Assembly (NCBI GenBank): GCA_022843805.1
Contig: JALHMY010000001.1
Location: 127,795 to 191,794, forward strand
Direction: 5' to 3'
Source: Fuerstiella sp.
GTDB lineage: Bacteria > Planctomycetota > Planctomycetia > Planctomycetales > Planctomycetaceae
DNA: 64,000 bases
The first letter of the stretch is position 1, and every line of letters starts with the position of its first letter. The notes beneath the pieces were generated by a model, which did no database searches, was not told the origin of the DNA, and saw only the letters and a program-made list of their open reading frames with translations. Shown piece after piece: positions 53,159 through 63,963 of this stretch. The translations under genes were made by a program, and so were the position numbers.

Positions 53159-54691
53159 TCAGTCGGGCAGTTTCTGGTTCATGGTTTCCGGACCCAGCCA
53201 GATGATGACCACACCAATCAGGTAAATCACGGTCATAACAGATCCGGCGTTGGCAAAACTGCCATTGAAGGCAGCCATCAGATTGGCGGTCTGCAGAGCT
53301 CCGACGGCCGCGACGATTCGTCCGAAGTTGAATGAAAAGCCCTGACCGGTTGCTCTGACAGCAGTCGGGAAAAGTTCCGGGAAATACAGCGGGAAGAATC
53401 CGTAGAAGGATGCCGTGACGCCTCCCGCCATGAATGCGGCAATCAGGAATCCTGTTCCGAATGAATCGTTGAGCTGATAGAAGCACAGTGCCGATACGAT
53501 CGAACCCAGACACATCACGGTGTAGGTAATGCGACGTCCGAATGCTCCTGCGGCAACCGCCGCAACGATTGTTCCCACAACCGCGCCTGCTGCAGTGGCC
53601 AGCTGAGTTTTTTCCTTGGCGAAATATTTGATCTCCGCTGTGTCCGGCTGAAGCTGCCCGGCCCATCGCGGAGCCCACTGAATGGAACCCCACGTTCCCA
53701 GCAGCGCGACACCCGCCAGTCCTGCTCCCAGCAACATTCGTCCCAGTACTGTCTTCTGCTGTGCGGCGGTCAGCGATCCGGCAATGATGGCTCGCTGAAG
53801 ATATTTTCTGACAGGGTAAAGGTAGCCGAGCAGAGCGATCACCAGGCCCACGACAGTAAACGCGGTGGCACCCCCGTTTCCGATCTTCGCGTAGCCATCC
53901 GGCGTCCATGCCCAAATGATTCCAATGGCTGCCAGACTTCCAATCAGCACGCCATACAGGTCCGCATTTTGCCAGTGTGAAGTCGCTCCCTTTGCCTTCT
54001 CCTCCTCCCATTTGGCTGACTCCGGAACAAACAGCCGGATAAAGAAAATCAGCATGGCCGGGAACGCTCCGCTGATCATCAGAAATCTCCACGCATCATT
54101 TGCGAGCAGTTCCTGAGTGGCCGTTTCTGAAATCCCGATTGCAATCAGTAAGGAATGGATGCCTTCAATAAATCCGGTCAGTCCTATACTCAGCAGAGCG
54201 ACCAGCAGATATCCAACATTCGCGGCCGCTCCAATCAGTCCGGCAATGAAGGCACGAGACTTTCCGGGCCAGATCTCATTGACCAGCGCCACACCCAGCG
54301 ACCATTCACCACCCATGCCCAGCGACGCAATAAAGCGAAGTACTGCTATCTGCCATGCTGCAGTTGCGAAACCGCACAGTCCGGTAAAAATGGCATAGGT
54401 GAAAATGCTGAGCGACATCGCTCGCACCCGTCCAATCTTGTCACCCAGCCAGCCAAACAAAACTCCGCCGCTGGCCGCCCCCACCAGAAAGACGGCAATG
54501 ATGGCACCAAACCACTGTCCGGCCTGTTCCTTTGGCGCCTCCGGCCCCAGCAGATCCTTCAGAGCAGGCGGACCAATCAGAGGAAACAGCCCCATTTCGA
54601 AGCCGTCAAAAAGCCAGCCCAGCAATGCGGCTGTCAGAGTTGAATACTGGGCGAACTGGCTGACAGACTTCGTTTCAACAACACTCGACAT
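53159..54691 (-). CDS. MFS transporter (sugar/carboxylate:H+ symporter-like)
   Basis: 510 residues with about 12 membrane helices. The start at 54691 is chosen because the protein aligns from SSVVETKSVSQFAQYSTLTA and GGAG lies 11 nt upstream. MFS signatures are GWLGDKIGRVRAM (loop 2-3), ASLGMGGEWSLGVALVNEIW (helix 5 region) and LYFPELFPTAVRATGQG (loop 10-11), typical of metabolite:H+ symporters such as those for sialic acid, aromatic acids or sugars. A long central segment (about 225-345) links the halves and carries extra helices. The substrate is not predictable. A terminator-like hairpin separates it from the upstream DUF1501 gene. Confidence 0.9.
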   Translation of the reverse strand: MSSVVETKSVSQFAQYSTLTAALLGWLFDGFEMGLFPLIGPPALKDLLGPEAPKEQAGQWFGAIIAVFLVGAASGGVLFGWLGDKIGRVRAMSLSIFTYAIFTGLCGFATAAWQIAVLRFIASLGMGGEWSLGVALVNEIWPGKSRAFIAGLIGAAANVGYLLVALLSIGLTGFIEGIHSLLIAIGISETATQELLANDAWRFLMISGAFPAMLIFFIRLFVPESAKWEEEKAKGATSHWQNADLYGVLIGSLAAIGIIWAWTPDGYAKIGNGGATAFTVVGLVIALLGYLYPVRKYLQRAIIAGSLTAAQQKTVLGRMLLGAGLAGVALLGTWGSIQWAPRWAGQLQPDTAEIKYFAKEKTQLATAAGAVVGTIVAAVAAGAFGRRITYTVMCLGSIVSALCFYQLNDSFGTGFLIAAFMAGGVTASFYGFFPLYFPELFPTAVRATGQGFSFNFGRIVAAVGALQTANLMAAFNGSFANAGSVMTVIYLIGVVIIWLGPETMNQKLPD

Positions 54692-54812
54692 CGTGTTCGC
54701 TTCTCCGTCAGGTAACTGCTGCGGGATCTTCACCCCGGATTTCAGATTCTGCACTGATGTCGGAACTTATACCCGGTGAATACACCCGGCGTCACCCATC
54801 GACTGTCGAAAC

Positions 54813-54854
54813 GAAAAAAAAGCGCGAGATTCCGCAGGGGACTTCATCGCGCTT
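54813..54854 (-). terminator. Probable intrinsic terminator after the DUF1501 gene
   Basis: On the minus strand a stem AAGCGCGA/TCGCGCTT with a 19-nt loop is followed by a run of six or more T residues. It starts 18 nt past the DUF1501 stop codon (54872) and lies upstream of the MFS gene start, so it should separate the two transcription units. Confidence 0.6.
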
Positions 54855-54871
54855 CGCGTCGGCTTCTGCTC

Positions 54872-56248
54872 TCAGACCAGCTCAGGCATCACGGCGGCCG
54901 AATCCTCGACCAGATACTGCGGTCGACCGTTCAGGTCATTAATAGTGGTGCGATCAGCGTTGATTCCAAGATGATGGAACAGAGTCGCATAGACCTCACC
55001 GAAGGTCACAGGCCGCGACACCGCTTCGCCGGCAATCCGGTCTGTGGCTCCAATGACTTGTCCGTGCTTAAATCCTCCGCCAGCCATCAGAGCACAATTC
55101 ACCTGAGGCCAGTGGTCTCGACCAACCTGCGCACTGATAATCGGAGTACGACCAAACTCACCCCACACAATGACTGCACAGTCATCGCTGAGCCCTCGCT
55201 CGTGCAGGTCTTCAATCAGTGCACTCACGCACTGGTCAAAGACCGGAAAATCTTCCTTCTCGCGATTGAAGATTGTATTGTAAGAGCCACCATGCCAGTC
55301 CCATTTGCTGTAATTCAAAGTGACAACCCGAACGCCCGCTTCAATCAGACGACGAGCAACCAGCAGGCTCTGAGGAACACGCGGGGCGCCGTTGTCATCA
55401 ATAAAGATTTTCGGATCGCCCGTGCCATAGCGAGCGACAGTGCGGGGATCTTCCTTCGATAAATCAAGTGCTTCAGCAAGTTTGGATGACGTCAGAAGCC
55501 CCATCGCCTGCTCGGTGAATGCGTCCATTCCTTTCATTGTTGATGTGGCATCAATTTCACGTCGCAGCTGGTCCACACTGCCCAGCAATGCCCGACGATC
55601 AGCCAGCCGTTCCAGTGAAACACCATTCAGGATCATATCTTCACGAGTCGGACCCATGGGCCGGAATGGAGCATGTGAGGTTCCCAGGAAACCGGGACCT
55701 GGCTCATTGTATGGCCCGTGTGAACACGTATAACAAAGGCTGACGAACGGAGGAGCCGTCGGAGTTGCTGAACCAAGAACACTGGACACCATCGATCCAA
55801 ACTGCGGCCAGCCACCGGATGGTTTCGGCTTTCGTGGATGGTGGCCGTTAAAGACCTGAATGGCATCGTGATCCGCCTGATTGCCAACCAGAGAACGGAT
55901 GATGGTCATTCGTTCGGCCATCGATGCCAGCTTCGGAAACGCTTCACAAATCTCCATGCCCGGGACCGTTGTGGCAATCGGCCTCCATGGCCCCGCGACT
56001 TCTTTGGGCGCTTCCGGTTTCAGGTCAAACATATCCTGGTGAGGCGGACCGCCCACGAGGTAAATCATGATGACAGATTTCGGTGATTTGCCAGCCCCCG
56101 AACTTTCCTGTGCCCTCAAAATCGAAGGAAGACTCCAGGCCCCGCCAGTCCCAAGTGCCGCTAAGGAGCCGATCCGCATGAAGTTACGGCGAGAAACACC
56201 GTCACAGAAACTTTCACGGGAATACGGTCGTCCGTTAAGGGTCAGCAT
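54872..56248 (-). CDS. DUF1501 protein with twin-arginine signal (second copy)
   Basis: 458 residues with a Tat leader (VSRRNFMRIGSLAALGTGG). The landmarks are KSVIMIYLVGGPPHQDMFDL, KPSGGWPQFGSMVSS, ARRLIEAGVRVVTLNYSKWD, WHGGSYN, DCAVIVWGEFGRTPI and VGRDHWPQVNCALMAGGGF. It is a paralogue of the 15.1 kb DUF1501 protein, clearly diverged. The family belongs to the alkaline phosphatase/sulfatase superfamily; its reaction is unknown. No DUF1549/DUF1553 partner is adjacent; it is monocistronic with its own terminator. In 56249-56517 nothing else was recognised. Confidence 0.92.
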   Translation of the reverse strand: MLTLNGRPYSRESFCDGVSRRNFMRIGSLAALGTGGAWSLPSILRAQESSGAGKSPKSVIMIYLVGGPPHQDMFDLKPEAPKEVAGPWRPIATTVPGMEICEAFPKLASMAERMTIIRSLVGNQADHDAIQVFNGHHPRKPKPSGGWPQFGSMVSSVLGSATPTAPPFVSLCYTCSHGPYNEPGPGFLGTSHAPFRPMGPTREDMILNGVSLERLADRRALLGSVDQLRREIDATSTMKGMDAFTEQAMGLLTSSKLAEALDLSKEDPRTVARYGTGDPKIFIDDNGAPRVPQSLLVARRLIEAGVRVVTLNYSKWDWHGGSYNTIFNREKEDFPVFDQCVSALIEDLHERGLSDDCAVIVWGEFGRTPIISAQVGRDHWPQVNCALMAGGGFKHGQVIGATDRIAGEAVSRPVTFGEVYATLFHHLGINADRTTINDLNGRPQYLVEDSAAVMPELV

Positions 56249-56517
56249 GTCAAAGGCTCCACTTCGGGGCTGTTAAAATCACCGGGCTGCTGAATTCACT
56301 GCCTGATCCTGGTGATAATCTACCAGGAATGACTACGGAAAAATAACAGGACCGCATGTCAGATGCCAGATCGTTCCCGAAAACTCATGCCGACATCCGA
56401 CAACGCGGCCGGTTGTTAGTTTCGTTCTGCAGCTCACACAGGCGGCTTATCGAAAAACAGCGAAGTGCCTTTGAATCATTCCGGCCCCGGATCGAACGAT
56501 CATCAGCAGAACGATCA

Positions 56518-56973
56518 TCAACGGCCGGTCTTACCGCAGCAAAACTTGTACTTTCGACCGCTATTGCACGGACAAGGCGCGTAGCGATCGATCGCCGGGT
56601 GCGATTCCGTCGCAATCGCCGTTCCCCGGCCAGCCGGTAACGAATCAAAATGCGGGGAAGGGACATTCCTGGAAGAGCGGACTTGCGAGTGGTTATCCGT
56701 AAACCGGCGGTGCATCTGAGGGAACATCTCCTCGTGTCGCCGGATCATGGGTAGGATGATAGAACTCTTAAACTCCTCAAATTCCTCGTCATCCTTATCA
56801 AATTCGAATCTCACTTTGCTGATAAACTCGTCCCGGCTGCCCTCCGGCACCTGAGCGAGAGTAAAGCAGAGGCTGCTCAACGATAATGCCCGATCCATGT
56901 CTTCCACAGAACCATCGGTCTGATCGATCAGTGGCTGCGCGTAGGCCACTAATGCTTCAGCAATCGCACCCAT
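56518..56973 (-). CDS. Protein with C-terminal SEC-C zinc-binding motif
   Basis: 151 residues. The ATG at 56973 is preferred over a TTG two codons upstream, because GGAGG lies 9 nt before the ATG and only 3 nt before the TTG. The N-terminal part is acidic and helical (DRALSLSSLCFTLAQVPEGS, FEFDKDDEEFEEFKSS). The end, YAPCPCNSGRKYKFCCG, is a full SEC-C motif (CxC...CC), a zinc-binding element first known from the SecA C-terminus and found on many unrelated proteins. The N-terminal domain is not recognised. Downstream on the minus strand lies the DUF1501 gene, 269 nt away. Confidence 0.82.
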   Translation of the reverse strand: MGAIAEALVAYAQPLIDQTDGSVEDMDRALSLSSLCFTLAQVPEGSRDEFISKVRFEFDKDDEEFEEFKSSIILPMIRRHEEMFPQMHRRFTDNHSQVRSSRNVPSPHFDSLPAGRGTAIATESHPAIDRYAPCPCNSGRKYKFCCGKTGR

Positions 56974-57213
56974 TTCCAAATCCCTCCATGTGGAAATACT
57001 AACGAATCAAACGATCGGCAAAGAAACGAGAATCCGTCCGCCGCTCAGCAAAGCATCCGCTGCACTCAGCAGCGCAGCGGTATCCTGCGCCAGGCGATGC
57101 CGAAAAGTAAACCGTAACCTTACGCCCGATTGGATGGCAACTGCCAGTCAGGAGAATTGACGAGGGGGGTTTCGACGTCATTCAAGAGCCCCGGGCGTCC
57201 CGGGCGTCCCGCT

Positions 57214-57275
<62 letters not shown>

Positions 57276-57409
57276 AATTCCGCGTGGATCGATCCCCGCC
57301 GCTTCTCAATGACTTTAGGTTCTGTACCGCAGGTTTTGTCACCCCCGCGGCCGAAGGTTGTTCGAGGTTTTCGGCAACCAAAGGGCGATTCGTGGTTATC
57401 GTCTCTTTC

Positions 57410-57577
<168 letters not shown>

Positions 57578-57698
57578 GGGAGCGTTGGGGCGCGAGCGGG
57601 ATCGGCGAAAAGCGTCACATGTACATTATCATATTGGGTGCGAAAAACGTCGGGGCACAATCCGTGAACCAGGAATTGCCGCGATGGTCTGCTGAACG

Positions 57699-59246
57699 TC
57701 ATTCTTTGGCCGACCGCACTTGTGGCTCGACATGGCGAGCCTGTCGCTGAGGAAGCTGGTTCGGGCCGACCGCAGTCCCCACAACATTTGGCAAATCGAA
57801 GGCACGCAGAAAGGCAGGGCGGTCGCGTCTTCCCGGCCGAGTATAATCGGCCCAGACGGTCGACGCTGTCAGCTGGGGATCACGATGGCATTCATGAATC
57901 AGATAATTAAAGACCAGTTCAAACAGTCTTATCAGAGCAATCCCGTGTCGCTTCTGTTCGTGGGAAAACAGCCATTCGCTCAGCTGCAGAATTCGCTCAA
58001 AGGCAGAATCCTGCGGTTCGATCAGCAGGCTTAGTGTGGCCGTGAAATTGCCGCTGTTCCCAATCAGGTCCCAAAACCGGGCAAAACGCCGCAGGCGATG
58101 AATCTGCTCAAAGGTCAGCAGTCGGTTGCTCAGAATTTCGTAAGGCGGATGAGGGCTGTAAATCATCTGCCATTCATCATCGTGTCGAATGATGGGTGTG
58201 CCCCGCAGACGCTTCAGCATACCGACCTGAATCTCCTGAGGATTCAGCCGATACAGTCGATCAAAGCCTGCCGCGAAACTTTCCCATGATTCTCCCGGCA
58301 GCCCCACAATCAGGTCCGCATGGATGTGGACTCCGGTGTGGTCTCGCAGAAACCGAAAATTCTCCTCCAGCTTCTGAAGATCCTGATCCCGGCTGATCAG
58401 CGGACCGGCGATATCGCTGAATGTCTGAACTCCGATTTCAAATTGCAGCGATCCCGCGGGAAACTGAGTGATCAGTTGTTTCAGTGAATCGGGCAATCGA
58501 TCCGGGATCATTTCGAAATGCAGAAAAAGACCGGGCTGAAAACGATCCAGGAAGAATTGCAGAATCTGCTGGCTGACGCGCAGGTTCAGATTGAACGTGC
58601 GATCCACAAACTTGAAATGGCGGGCTCCACGGTCCAGCAGACCCTGCATGGCATTCAGAAAATCGGGCAGGTCTGCAAGCCGAACAGGGATCTCGAGGGC
58701 CGACAAACAGAATTCACATGTGAACGGACATCCCCGGGATACCTCCACATAGATCACTCGATGAGCAATATCTTCATCGGTATAAAAATCGTAAGGCAGC
58801 CGGAGTTCTCGAAACTGAGGCAGCGAGGCGTGAATAATCTTTTGCGAACGGACTGTTCCACCCAGCAACTCCTGACACAGAATTGGAAAAGCCAGATCTG
58901 CTTCACCGGTAATCACATAATCTGCCAGATCGACAATCGCCTGTGACTCGGTTTCATAGCTGACTTCAGGTCCACCAAGGACAACCAGTATATCGGGTCT
59001 GACGCGTTTTAGGTCGGCGACCAGTCGAGTCAGCTGTTCGACGTTCCAGATGTAAACGCCCAGCCCCACAATTTTTGGATCCTGAGACAGGATGCCTGCC
59101 AGTATATCGACCGTATTGTCGCTGATTGCAAATTCGAGCAGTGTTGTCTGCGCCTGCAACTCCCCCATATTGGCCAGCAGATACCGCAATCCGAATGACG
59201 AGTGGGTATAGCGGGCATTCAGAGTTGAAAGGACGATGGACGACAT
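57699..59246 (-). CDS. B12-binding-domain radical SAM protein (DUF4080 type)
   Basis: 515 residues. Residues 1-135 form a cobalamin-binding-like Rossmann domain ([27 protein letters not shown]) without the DxHxxG cobalt-ligating motif. The radical SAM core begins near 165 with [10 protein letters not shown] (C173, C177, C180 bind the 4Fe-4S cluster) and includes [19 protein letters not shown] and [11 protein letters not shown]. The C-terminal 150 residues match the DUF4080 type. Such enzymes resemble the MiaB-like and BchE-like class, but this subgroup has no known substrate. It is divergent from the LRR gene; the two starts are 132 nt apart. The last 20 residues are polar and repeat-adjacent. 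Confidence 0.9.
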   Translation of the reverse strand: MSSIVLSTLNARYTHSSFGLRYLLANMGELQAQTTLLEFAISDNTVDILAGILSQDPKIVGLGVYIWNVEQLTRLVADLKRVRPDILVVLGGPEVSYETESQAIVDLADYVITGEADLAFPILCQELLGGTVRSQKIIHASLPQFRELRLPYDFYTDEDIAHRVIYVEVSRGCPFTCEFCLSALEIPVRLADLPDFLNAMQGLLDRGARHFKFVDRTFNLNLRVSQQILQFFLDRFQPGLFLHFEMIPDRLPDSLKQLITQFPAGSLQFEIGVQTFSDIAGPLISRDQDLQKLEENFRFLRDHTGVHIHADLIVGLPGESWESFAAGFDRLYRLNPQEIQVGMLKRLRGTPIIRHDDEWQMIYSPHPPYEILSNRLLTFEQIHRLRRFARFWDLIGNSGNFTATLSLLIEPQDSAFERILQLSEWLFSHEQKRHGIALIRLFELVFNYLIHECHRDPQLTASTVWADYTRPGRRDRPAFLRAFDLPNVVGTAVGPNQLPQRQARHVEPQVRSAKE

Positions 59247-59378
59247 GAGTGACGATCTGCGTAAAAGCAGCTTGCAGTGAAAGATCTGACAATCCTGCGT
59301 CAGATCTGTTATCGTATTGCCAGACCTGAAGGAAAAGTAGTCATCAATAAGAATCTCCCGGCGGAGAATATCGTTCGA

Positions 59379-61871
59379 ATGATGAAGTCGATTTCCGGAA
59401 TCCTGTGGTTCTTCATTCGCATGATGCTGCTCATCGTTCTGTGTGCATCCATCATTCTGATGAATTCGGGCAAACAGTCAGAAGCTGAAACAGGTTTCTT
59501 CGGCGCACGGACTCAGCGGGATGAAGATGGTCAGATTATCGGCCTGCATTTCGCTGATGTGATCATCAGCGATGCTGATCTGGAACGGCTGCAGCAGATT
59601 CCATCTCTGAAAATTCTGGGACTGAGAAATACCGGGTTTAGTCGCGGGTCACTTTCCGCACTAAAAAATGTGACCGGCCTGACGATGCTGGAACTGGGTG
59701 GCAGCACTGTGACAGATGAGCAGCTGGCGACTCTGCCTTCCATGCCGAATTTGCGAAGCCTGTCGCTCGAGGACACTCAGTTTTTAAATGACGGAATTGC
59801 TCAGCTTCCTGCTCTTCCCGCTTTGCAGCAACTGGTTCTGGTGAACTGTGCCTGGGTAGAAGACGATGATCTGCGCCAGATGCTTTCGTTTCCGACACTG
59901 ACTTCTCTGAATATTGGCGGTTGTCCCATTTCCGACGATGGCATTGCCGCGCTGAAAGAGCTGCCGTCGTTGTCTGCCATTCATGTCAGCGGTTGCACCG
60001 GACTGACCGAGAAGACTTTCGAGCATCTGGCAGTAATGCCCGAATTGAGGATCGTGTCACTGCGAGGAATTCGACTTTCGCTGGCCGCTGCGAGTGAGTT
60101 CGAGGCGGCTCGTCAGGGTACGAATCTGAATATGCTGCTTGCACAGCTTCCGCAGGAGTTTCCTGACGCCGATCAGGCATACCTGCGGCAGCTGTTTATA
60201 ACGGATCTGCACCCCGGCCTTTCAATTCTCCGAATCGACCGAGCACCCCGAAACAATCGGACTCTCTCCGAGATTTTTGACAGCGTGCAGAATCTGCAAC
60301 TGTCGGGTCCGGAAACCGACGACCGAATTCTGCCAGTGACCGCCAGACTCAAAAACCTGAGAGAGCTCACCCTGTCCGGATCCCGTCTCTCAGACAAGGG
60401 ACTGGAACAAATTGGCAGAACATGCCCCGGCCTCGACACGCTCCGCATTGCAGAGATGAATCTGCAGGGCGAGTTTCTGAATCAGTTTCGCTCCCTCCGG
60501 CTGCTGGATCTTTCCGACTCGCACGTCGCGGCTGAAACGCTCGATACAATCCCGACTCTGTCGTCTCTCCAGGCGCTGACGCTTTCCGGAACCCAGGTGA
60601 CGGACCAGATTCTGGAATCAATCGGTCGGTCATGTACGAGTCTTCATTCCTTACGACTGGCTCGAACTCCGGTGACGGGCAGTACAATGCAACACTTCCA
60701 GACACTAGTGTCTCTGGATATGTCGGAATCAAAGCTGACGGATGAAGGACTTCGTCAGCTTGCCGAACTGCCTGGAATTCGAGAACTGAACGTCTCGGGG
60801 ACGTCCGTGACCGGCAGCCTTTTACCAGGAGATAAAGTCGGCTTTCCGGCAGCGGAATCGCTCGACTTTGCGAACACGCATTTCTCGGGAAAGTATCTGC
60901 CCAGTGTACTTTCCAGTCGCCTGACGCGCCTGATCCTTTCCGGTACAGAATTGCGGGATGAGGATCTCAGCGCGTTTTCGGTTTGCCAGACACTGGCATG
61001 GCTCAGCCTGTCGGACACGCAAATTGATGGTTCCGGACTGGGGGCGCTGAAAAATGCAAAAGTCCAGTTCCTGTCGCTTGCCGGAACAAAGATCACCGAT
61101 GCTCAAACAGAATCGTTGAGCCAGCTTTCGACATTGTCCAGTTTGTCGCTCGCACGCACAGCAATTACGGGATCCGCTCTGTCCCGAATCTCATTTGCCC
61201 AGCCCATCCACCCACTCAGCAGGGAAGAAACCGAAAGCGAGACCACCATTTATCACCCGCCCTATCTGCTCAATCTGAGCGGAACAATGCTGTCGGACAA
61301 AGGGATCATGCAGTTGAACAGGATCGCCGGTCTTTCGGTACTGGATCTGCGAGGTGTACGAATGCGGCCCGAACTGGTTGCCGAGATGCTGACCAAAACT
61401 TCCTGTTTCGGACTTGCGATCAATGCGGATATCCCGCTGATTCAGAAAATATCCGAAGGCCGCGGCGCCTCGAAAATCGTTCAGCTGGCGATTGATCGGC
61501 CCGTCGCTGGCACGATCGACCTTCTGGCTGCATTTCCCTCACTCAATGTTCTTCAGTTGTCGAATGCAGATTTCGATGTGGAGTTTGCCAGAACGGTGAA
61601 ACAGGCGTGTCTTCGTCAGACGTTCATCCTGGAACTCAGCCATTGTCGAATTGAACCGGGAAGCCTGCAGGTGCTGACGGAATCGAGCCCCATGGTTCTT
61701 ACGCGACTTCTGACCGCCGAAGACACGCAGAAACAGGAACGCCGCCAGTTTGAAAGAGAACGAGCAGAAGCGTTTCTTGGATACGATGCGGACAACAGCA
61801 TCTTTTCATGGGCACCGGCTTTCGGACTGCCTCGAATGGCAATTCCTCAGGGACCCGGGTCGAAGAATTGA
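59379..61871 (+). CDS. Large membrane-anchored leucine-rich-repeat protein
   Basis: About 830 residues from the ATG at 59379, where a hydrophobic anchor starts ([20 protein letters not shown]); GGAG lies 12-13 nt upstream. An in-frame ATG 34 codons earlier is the alternative. The rest is made of about 20 LRR units of the bacterial GALA-like type: [77 protein letters not shown]. The repeat phase is interrupted in the middle (about 255-310). The LRR part probably lies outside the cytoplasm and binds a protein or glycan. No kinase or enzyme domain is fused. It ends next to a two-copy GC-rich repeat. Confidence 0.88.
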   Translation: MMKSISGILWFFIRMMLLIVLCASIILMNSGKQSEAETGFFGARTQRDEDGQIIGLHFADVIISDADLERLQQIPSLKILGLRNTGFSRGSLSALKNVTGLTMLELGGSTVTDEQLATLPSMPNLRSLSLEDTQFLNDGIAQLPALPALQQLVLVNCAWVEDDDLRQMLSFPTLTSLNIGGCPISDDGIAALKELPSLSAIHVSGCTGLTEKTFEHLAVMPELRIVSLRGIRLSLAAASEFEAARQGTNLNMLLAQLPQEFPDADQAYLRQLFITDLHPGLSILRIDRAPRNNRTLSEIFDSVQNLQLSGPETDDRILPVTARLKNLRELTLSGSRLSDKGLEQIGRTCPGLDTLRIAEMNLQGEFLNQFRSLRLLDLSDSHVAAETLDTIPTLSSLQALTLSGTQVTDQILESIGRSCTSLHSLRLARTPVTGSTMQHFQTLVSLDMSESKLTDEGLRQLAELPGIRELNVSGTSVTGSLLPGDKVGFPAAESLDFANTHFSGKYLPSVLSSRLTRLILSGTELRDEDLSAFSVCQTLAWLSLSDTQIDGSGLGALKNAKVQFLSLAGTKITDAQTESLSQLSTLSSLSLARTAITGSALSRISFAQPIHPLSREETESETTIYHPPYLLNLSGTMLSDKGIMQLNRIAGLSVLDLRGVRMRPELVAEMLTKTSCFGLAINADIPLIQKISEGRGASKIVQLAIDRPVAGTIDLLAAFPSLNVLQLSNADFDVEFARTVKQACLRQTFILELSHCRIEPGSLQVLTESSPMVLTRLLTAEDTQKQERRQFERERAEAFLGYDADNSIFSWAPAFGLPRMAIPQGPGSKN

Positions 61872-61885
61872 CGGCCAGTTTTTTG

Positions 61886-62275
61886 AAACCTCCTCCCCCA
61901 GCAAAGCTGGGGGAGGTCGAGCGAGCGAAGCAAGCTCGCGAGGGGGCCGGGTAACCAGCGGGACGCGGGTGTTATAGGGACGGCGTTGTTGACACCCGCG
62001 GCGGGCCCTCCGCCGGCCTATCGGCCGACCCCTCCCGTTCCGCTTCGCTGCACGGGAGGGGAGGGTTTTTAAAAACCTCCTCTCCCAACGAAGTTGGGGG
62101 AGGTCGAGCGAGCGGCAGCGAGATCGGGAGGGGGCTGGTGAACGGAGGGACGCCGGTGTTATTGGGACGGCGTTGAATGCCACCCGCGGCGGGCCCTCCC
62201 CCGGCCTGACGGCCGACCCCTCCCACTTCGCTTCGCTGCGCGGGAGGGGAGGGTCGCGGGAGGGGAGGTTTTACA
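61886..62275. repeat. Two tandem copies of a roughly 187-bp palindrome-rich repeat
   Basis: Copy 1 starts at about 61886 and copy 2 at about 62073. Each opens with a hairpin (in copy 1 CCTCCCCCAGC-AAA-GCTGGGGGAGG), continues with GAGCGAGCG...GAGGG, a GACGGCGTTG core and CCCGCGGCGGGCCCTCC, and ends with CGCTTCGCTGC...GGGAGGGGAGG. The copies differ by scattered substitutions. It lies between the stops of the LRR gene (plus) and the TPR-methyltransferase gene (minus). No coding region is supported inside. Confidence 0.85.
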
Positions 62276-62301
62276 TTCTAACCCGGCCATTCCGCCACAA
62301 C

Positions 62302-63630
62302 CTACCCCTTCAAACTGCCCGGTTTTTCGAGCACCACGATCCATCCCTGAACATTCTCACCTCCCTGTGTGCGAATGACGGCCATATCGGCGGCTTTCTC
62401 ACGCAGGCCGTATTTTTCCGCCAGCCTGCGCACATAGTCGATTGAGTGAACATATCGACGCGAGGGGCTGAGCCTGTAGCCGACAGGCGAACGGTCTTCG
62501 CCTTCCTCTGGCTCGTCCGCTTCGGCGGAAAAGGCGAAGAGACCCTGATCTCGCAAGGCAGCAGCTGTCAGCCGGAAGGTTTCGTCCAGATCTCCCACAT
62601 AAACAAAAACGTCGGCTGCCAGAATCAGATCTAATTCCTCAGTTCGACCAGTCAGACATTCAGTGATGTCCTGCACATACAATTCGTCGTAGAGATTTTT
62701 GCTGGTGGTTTCCCGAATCATTTCCGACGAGAGGTCGATTCCGATCAGTCGATTCGCCAGCGATCGAAAGAGCTGACCGCAAAGCCCGGTGCCACATCCC
62801 AGATCCATCACATCAAATCGTCGATCCGGTGCTGTTCTGCAGACCGCCGCATAAATGTGTTCCGGTGTTCTGTAATGCAAACTGTCCCGCAAATGACTTT
62901 CAAACCGGGTCGCATACGCGTCAAACAGCGATGCAACATACTCGGGCGGCGCAATCGGCGGGGGTGTCACCCCTTTGCTTGCAGCCAGATGAAAGCGGAT
63001 TTCGTTGTCGCCCTTCAAGCGTGAGGCACGTTCCATGCACTCGACCGCTTCGTCCTTCTGTCCGGCCAGCTCCAGAGCCAGGCCCAGCACAAAATGTGCA
63101 TTCGGAAGATCAGGACTCAGTTCACTTGCCAGGCGACAAGCCTCAATCGCCCGCTCAGGTCGACGCAGTTTGACGAGAGCCGCGCCGAGATTCACCAGGG
63201 CTGGAACCATCTTCGGAGCATGCTTGATCGCTCTTTCAAAACATTCCACTGCCTTTTCCAGGTCGCCCTGTTCCCGATGGATCACGCCGAGATTATTGTG
63301 CGCATCCGCCATGGCCGGATTCAATTTCACTGCCCGCTCGAATGACTCGGCCGCTTCCTGTGTTCGGCCCATCTGCTTCAGCAGAGTACCCACGTTGAAG
63401 TGGACTTCCGCAAGTTCAGGTGAGATCTTCAGCAGAGACTGAAAATGTCGCACTGCGCCTGAAAGATCGTTTTCATCGTGAAGAATCACGGCCAGCTGAA
63501 AGTGAGCATCCCCGGACATCGGGTAAGCCATCAACGTCCGCTGAAGAGCCTCCTTCGCCTGTTGAGTTCGACCGGCATCAATGTGTCGGGCCGCCTGAGA
63601 CAACATCCGCGAAAGTTCATTGGAACTCAT
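62302..63630 (-). CDS. TPR-repeat protein with C-terminal SAM methyltransferase domain
   Basis: 442 residues. Residues 5-215 hold about six TPR units (AKEALQRTLMAYPMSGDAHF, AVRHFQSLLKISPELAEVHF, AAESFERAVKLNPAMADAHN, AVECFERAIKHAPKMVPALV). Residues about 225-435 form a class I methyltransferase with motif I VMDLGCGTGLCGQL and the acidic motif II region LIGIDLSSEM. FDAYATRFESHLRDSLHYRT precedes it, typical of the 'TPR-plus-methyltransferase' proteins. The TPRs probably select a protein or small-molecule substrate, which cannot be named. Gene order gives no hint; the next gene upstream lies beyond the window. Confidence 0.9.
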   Translation of the reverse strand: MSSNELSRMLSQAARHIDAGRTQQAKEALQRTLMAYPMSGDAHFQLAVILHDENDLSGAVRHFQSLLKISPELAEVHFNVGTLLKQMGRTQEAAESFERAVKLNPAMADAHNNLGVIHREQGDLEKAVECFERAIKHAPKMVPALVNLGAALVKLRRPERAIEACRLASELSPDLPNAHFVLGLALELAGQKDEAVECMERASRLKGDNEIRFHLAASKGVTPPPIAPPEYVASLFDAYATRFESHLRDSLHYRTPEHIYAAVCRTAPDRRFDVMDLGCGTGLCGQLFRSLANRLIGIDLSSEMIRETTSKNLYDELYVQDITECLTGRTEELDLILAADVFVYVGDLDETFRLTAAALRDQGLFAFSAEADEPEEGEDRSPVGYRLSPSRRYVHSIDYVRRLAEKYGLREKAADMAVIRTQGGENVQGWIVVLEKPGSLKG

Positions 63631-63878
63631 ACAGGTACTTCTCGAATAGTAACGATCGTTTCAGTGAATGAGATCGGAGCCTGCACCCAGTGTAATTCGA
63701 TTGAAGCGGTTTCGCGAATGACAGGATCCGGGCTGATCGCACCTCGGCTTTTCTGTGCAACGCCATTGTTGCTTCAAACTACGGACGGAAGAATTGGGCA
63801 GAAAAATTAAGGGGCAGAAAAATGAATCGCAGACAGCCCTTCTCAACGGCTGAGACCGTGAACGGCGACTGGGAATTG

Positions 63879-63963
63879 AACAGGAGGAAACAGAGGAAAC
63901 GGAGATGGACAATCACTCAGCGCATTCGCGTTGACTCCTCCGTTTCCTCCGTGACCTCCTGTT
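63879..63963. repeat. Imperfect 26-bp inverted repeat
   Basis: Left arm 63879-63904 (AACAGGAGG...GAGGAAACGGAG) and right arm 63938-63963 pair with three mismatches across a 33-nt loop. It lies in the 370-nt stretch 63631-64000 upstream of the TPR-methyltransferase gene, in which nothing else was recognised. Confidence 0.7.
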
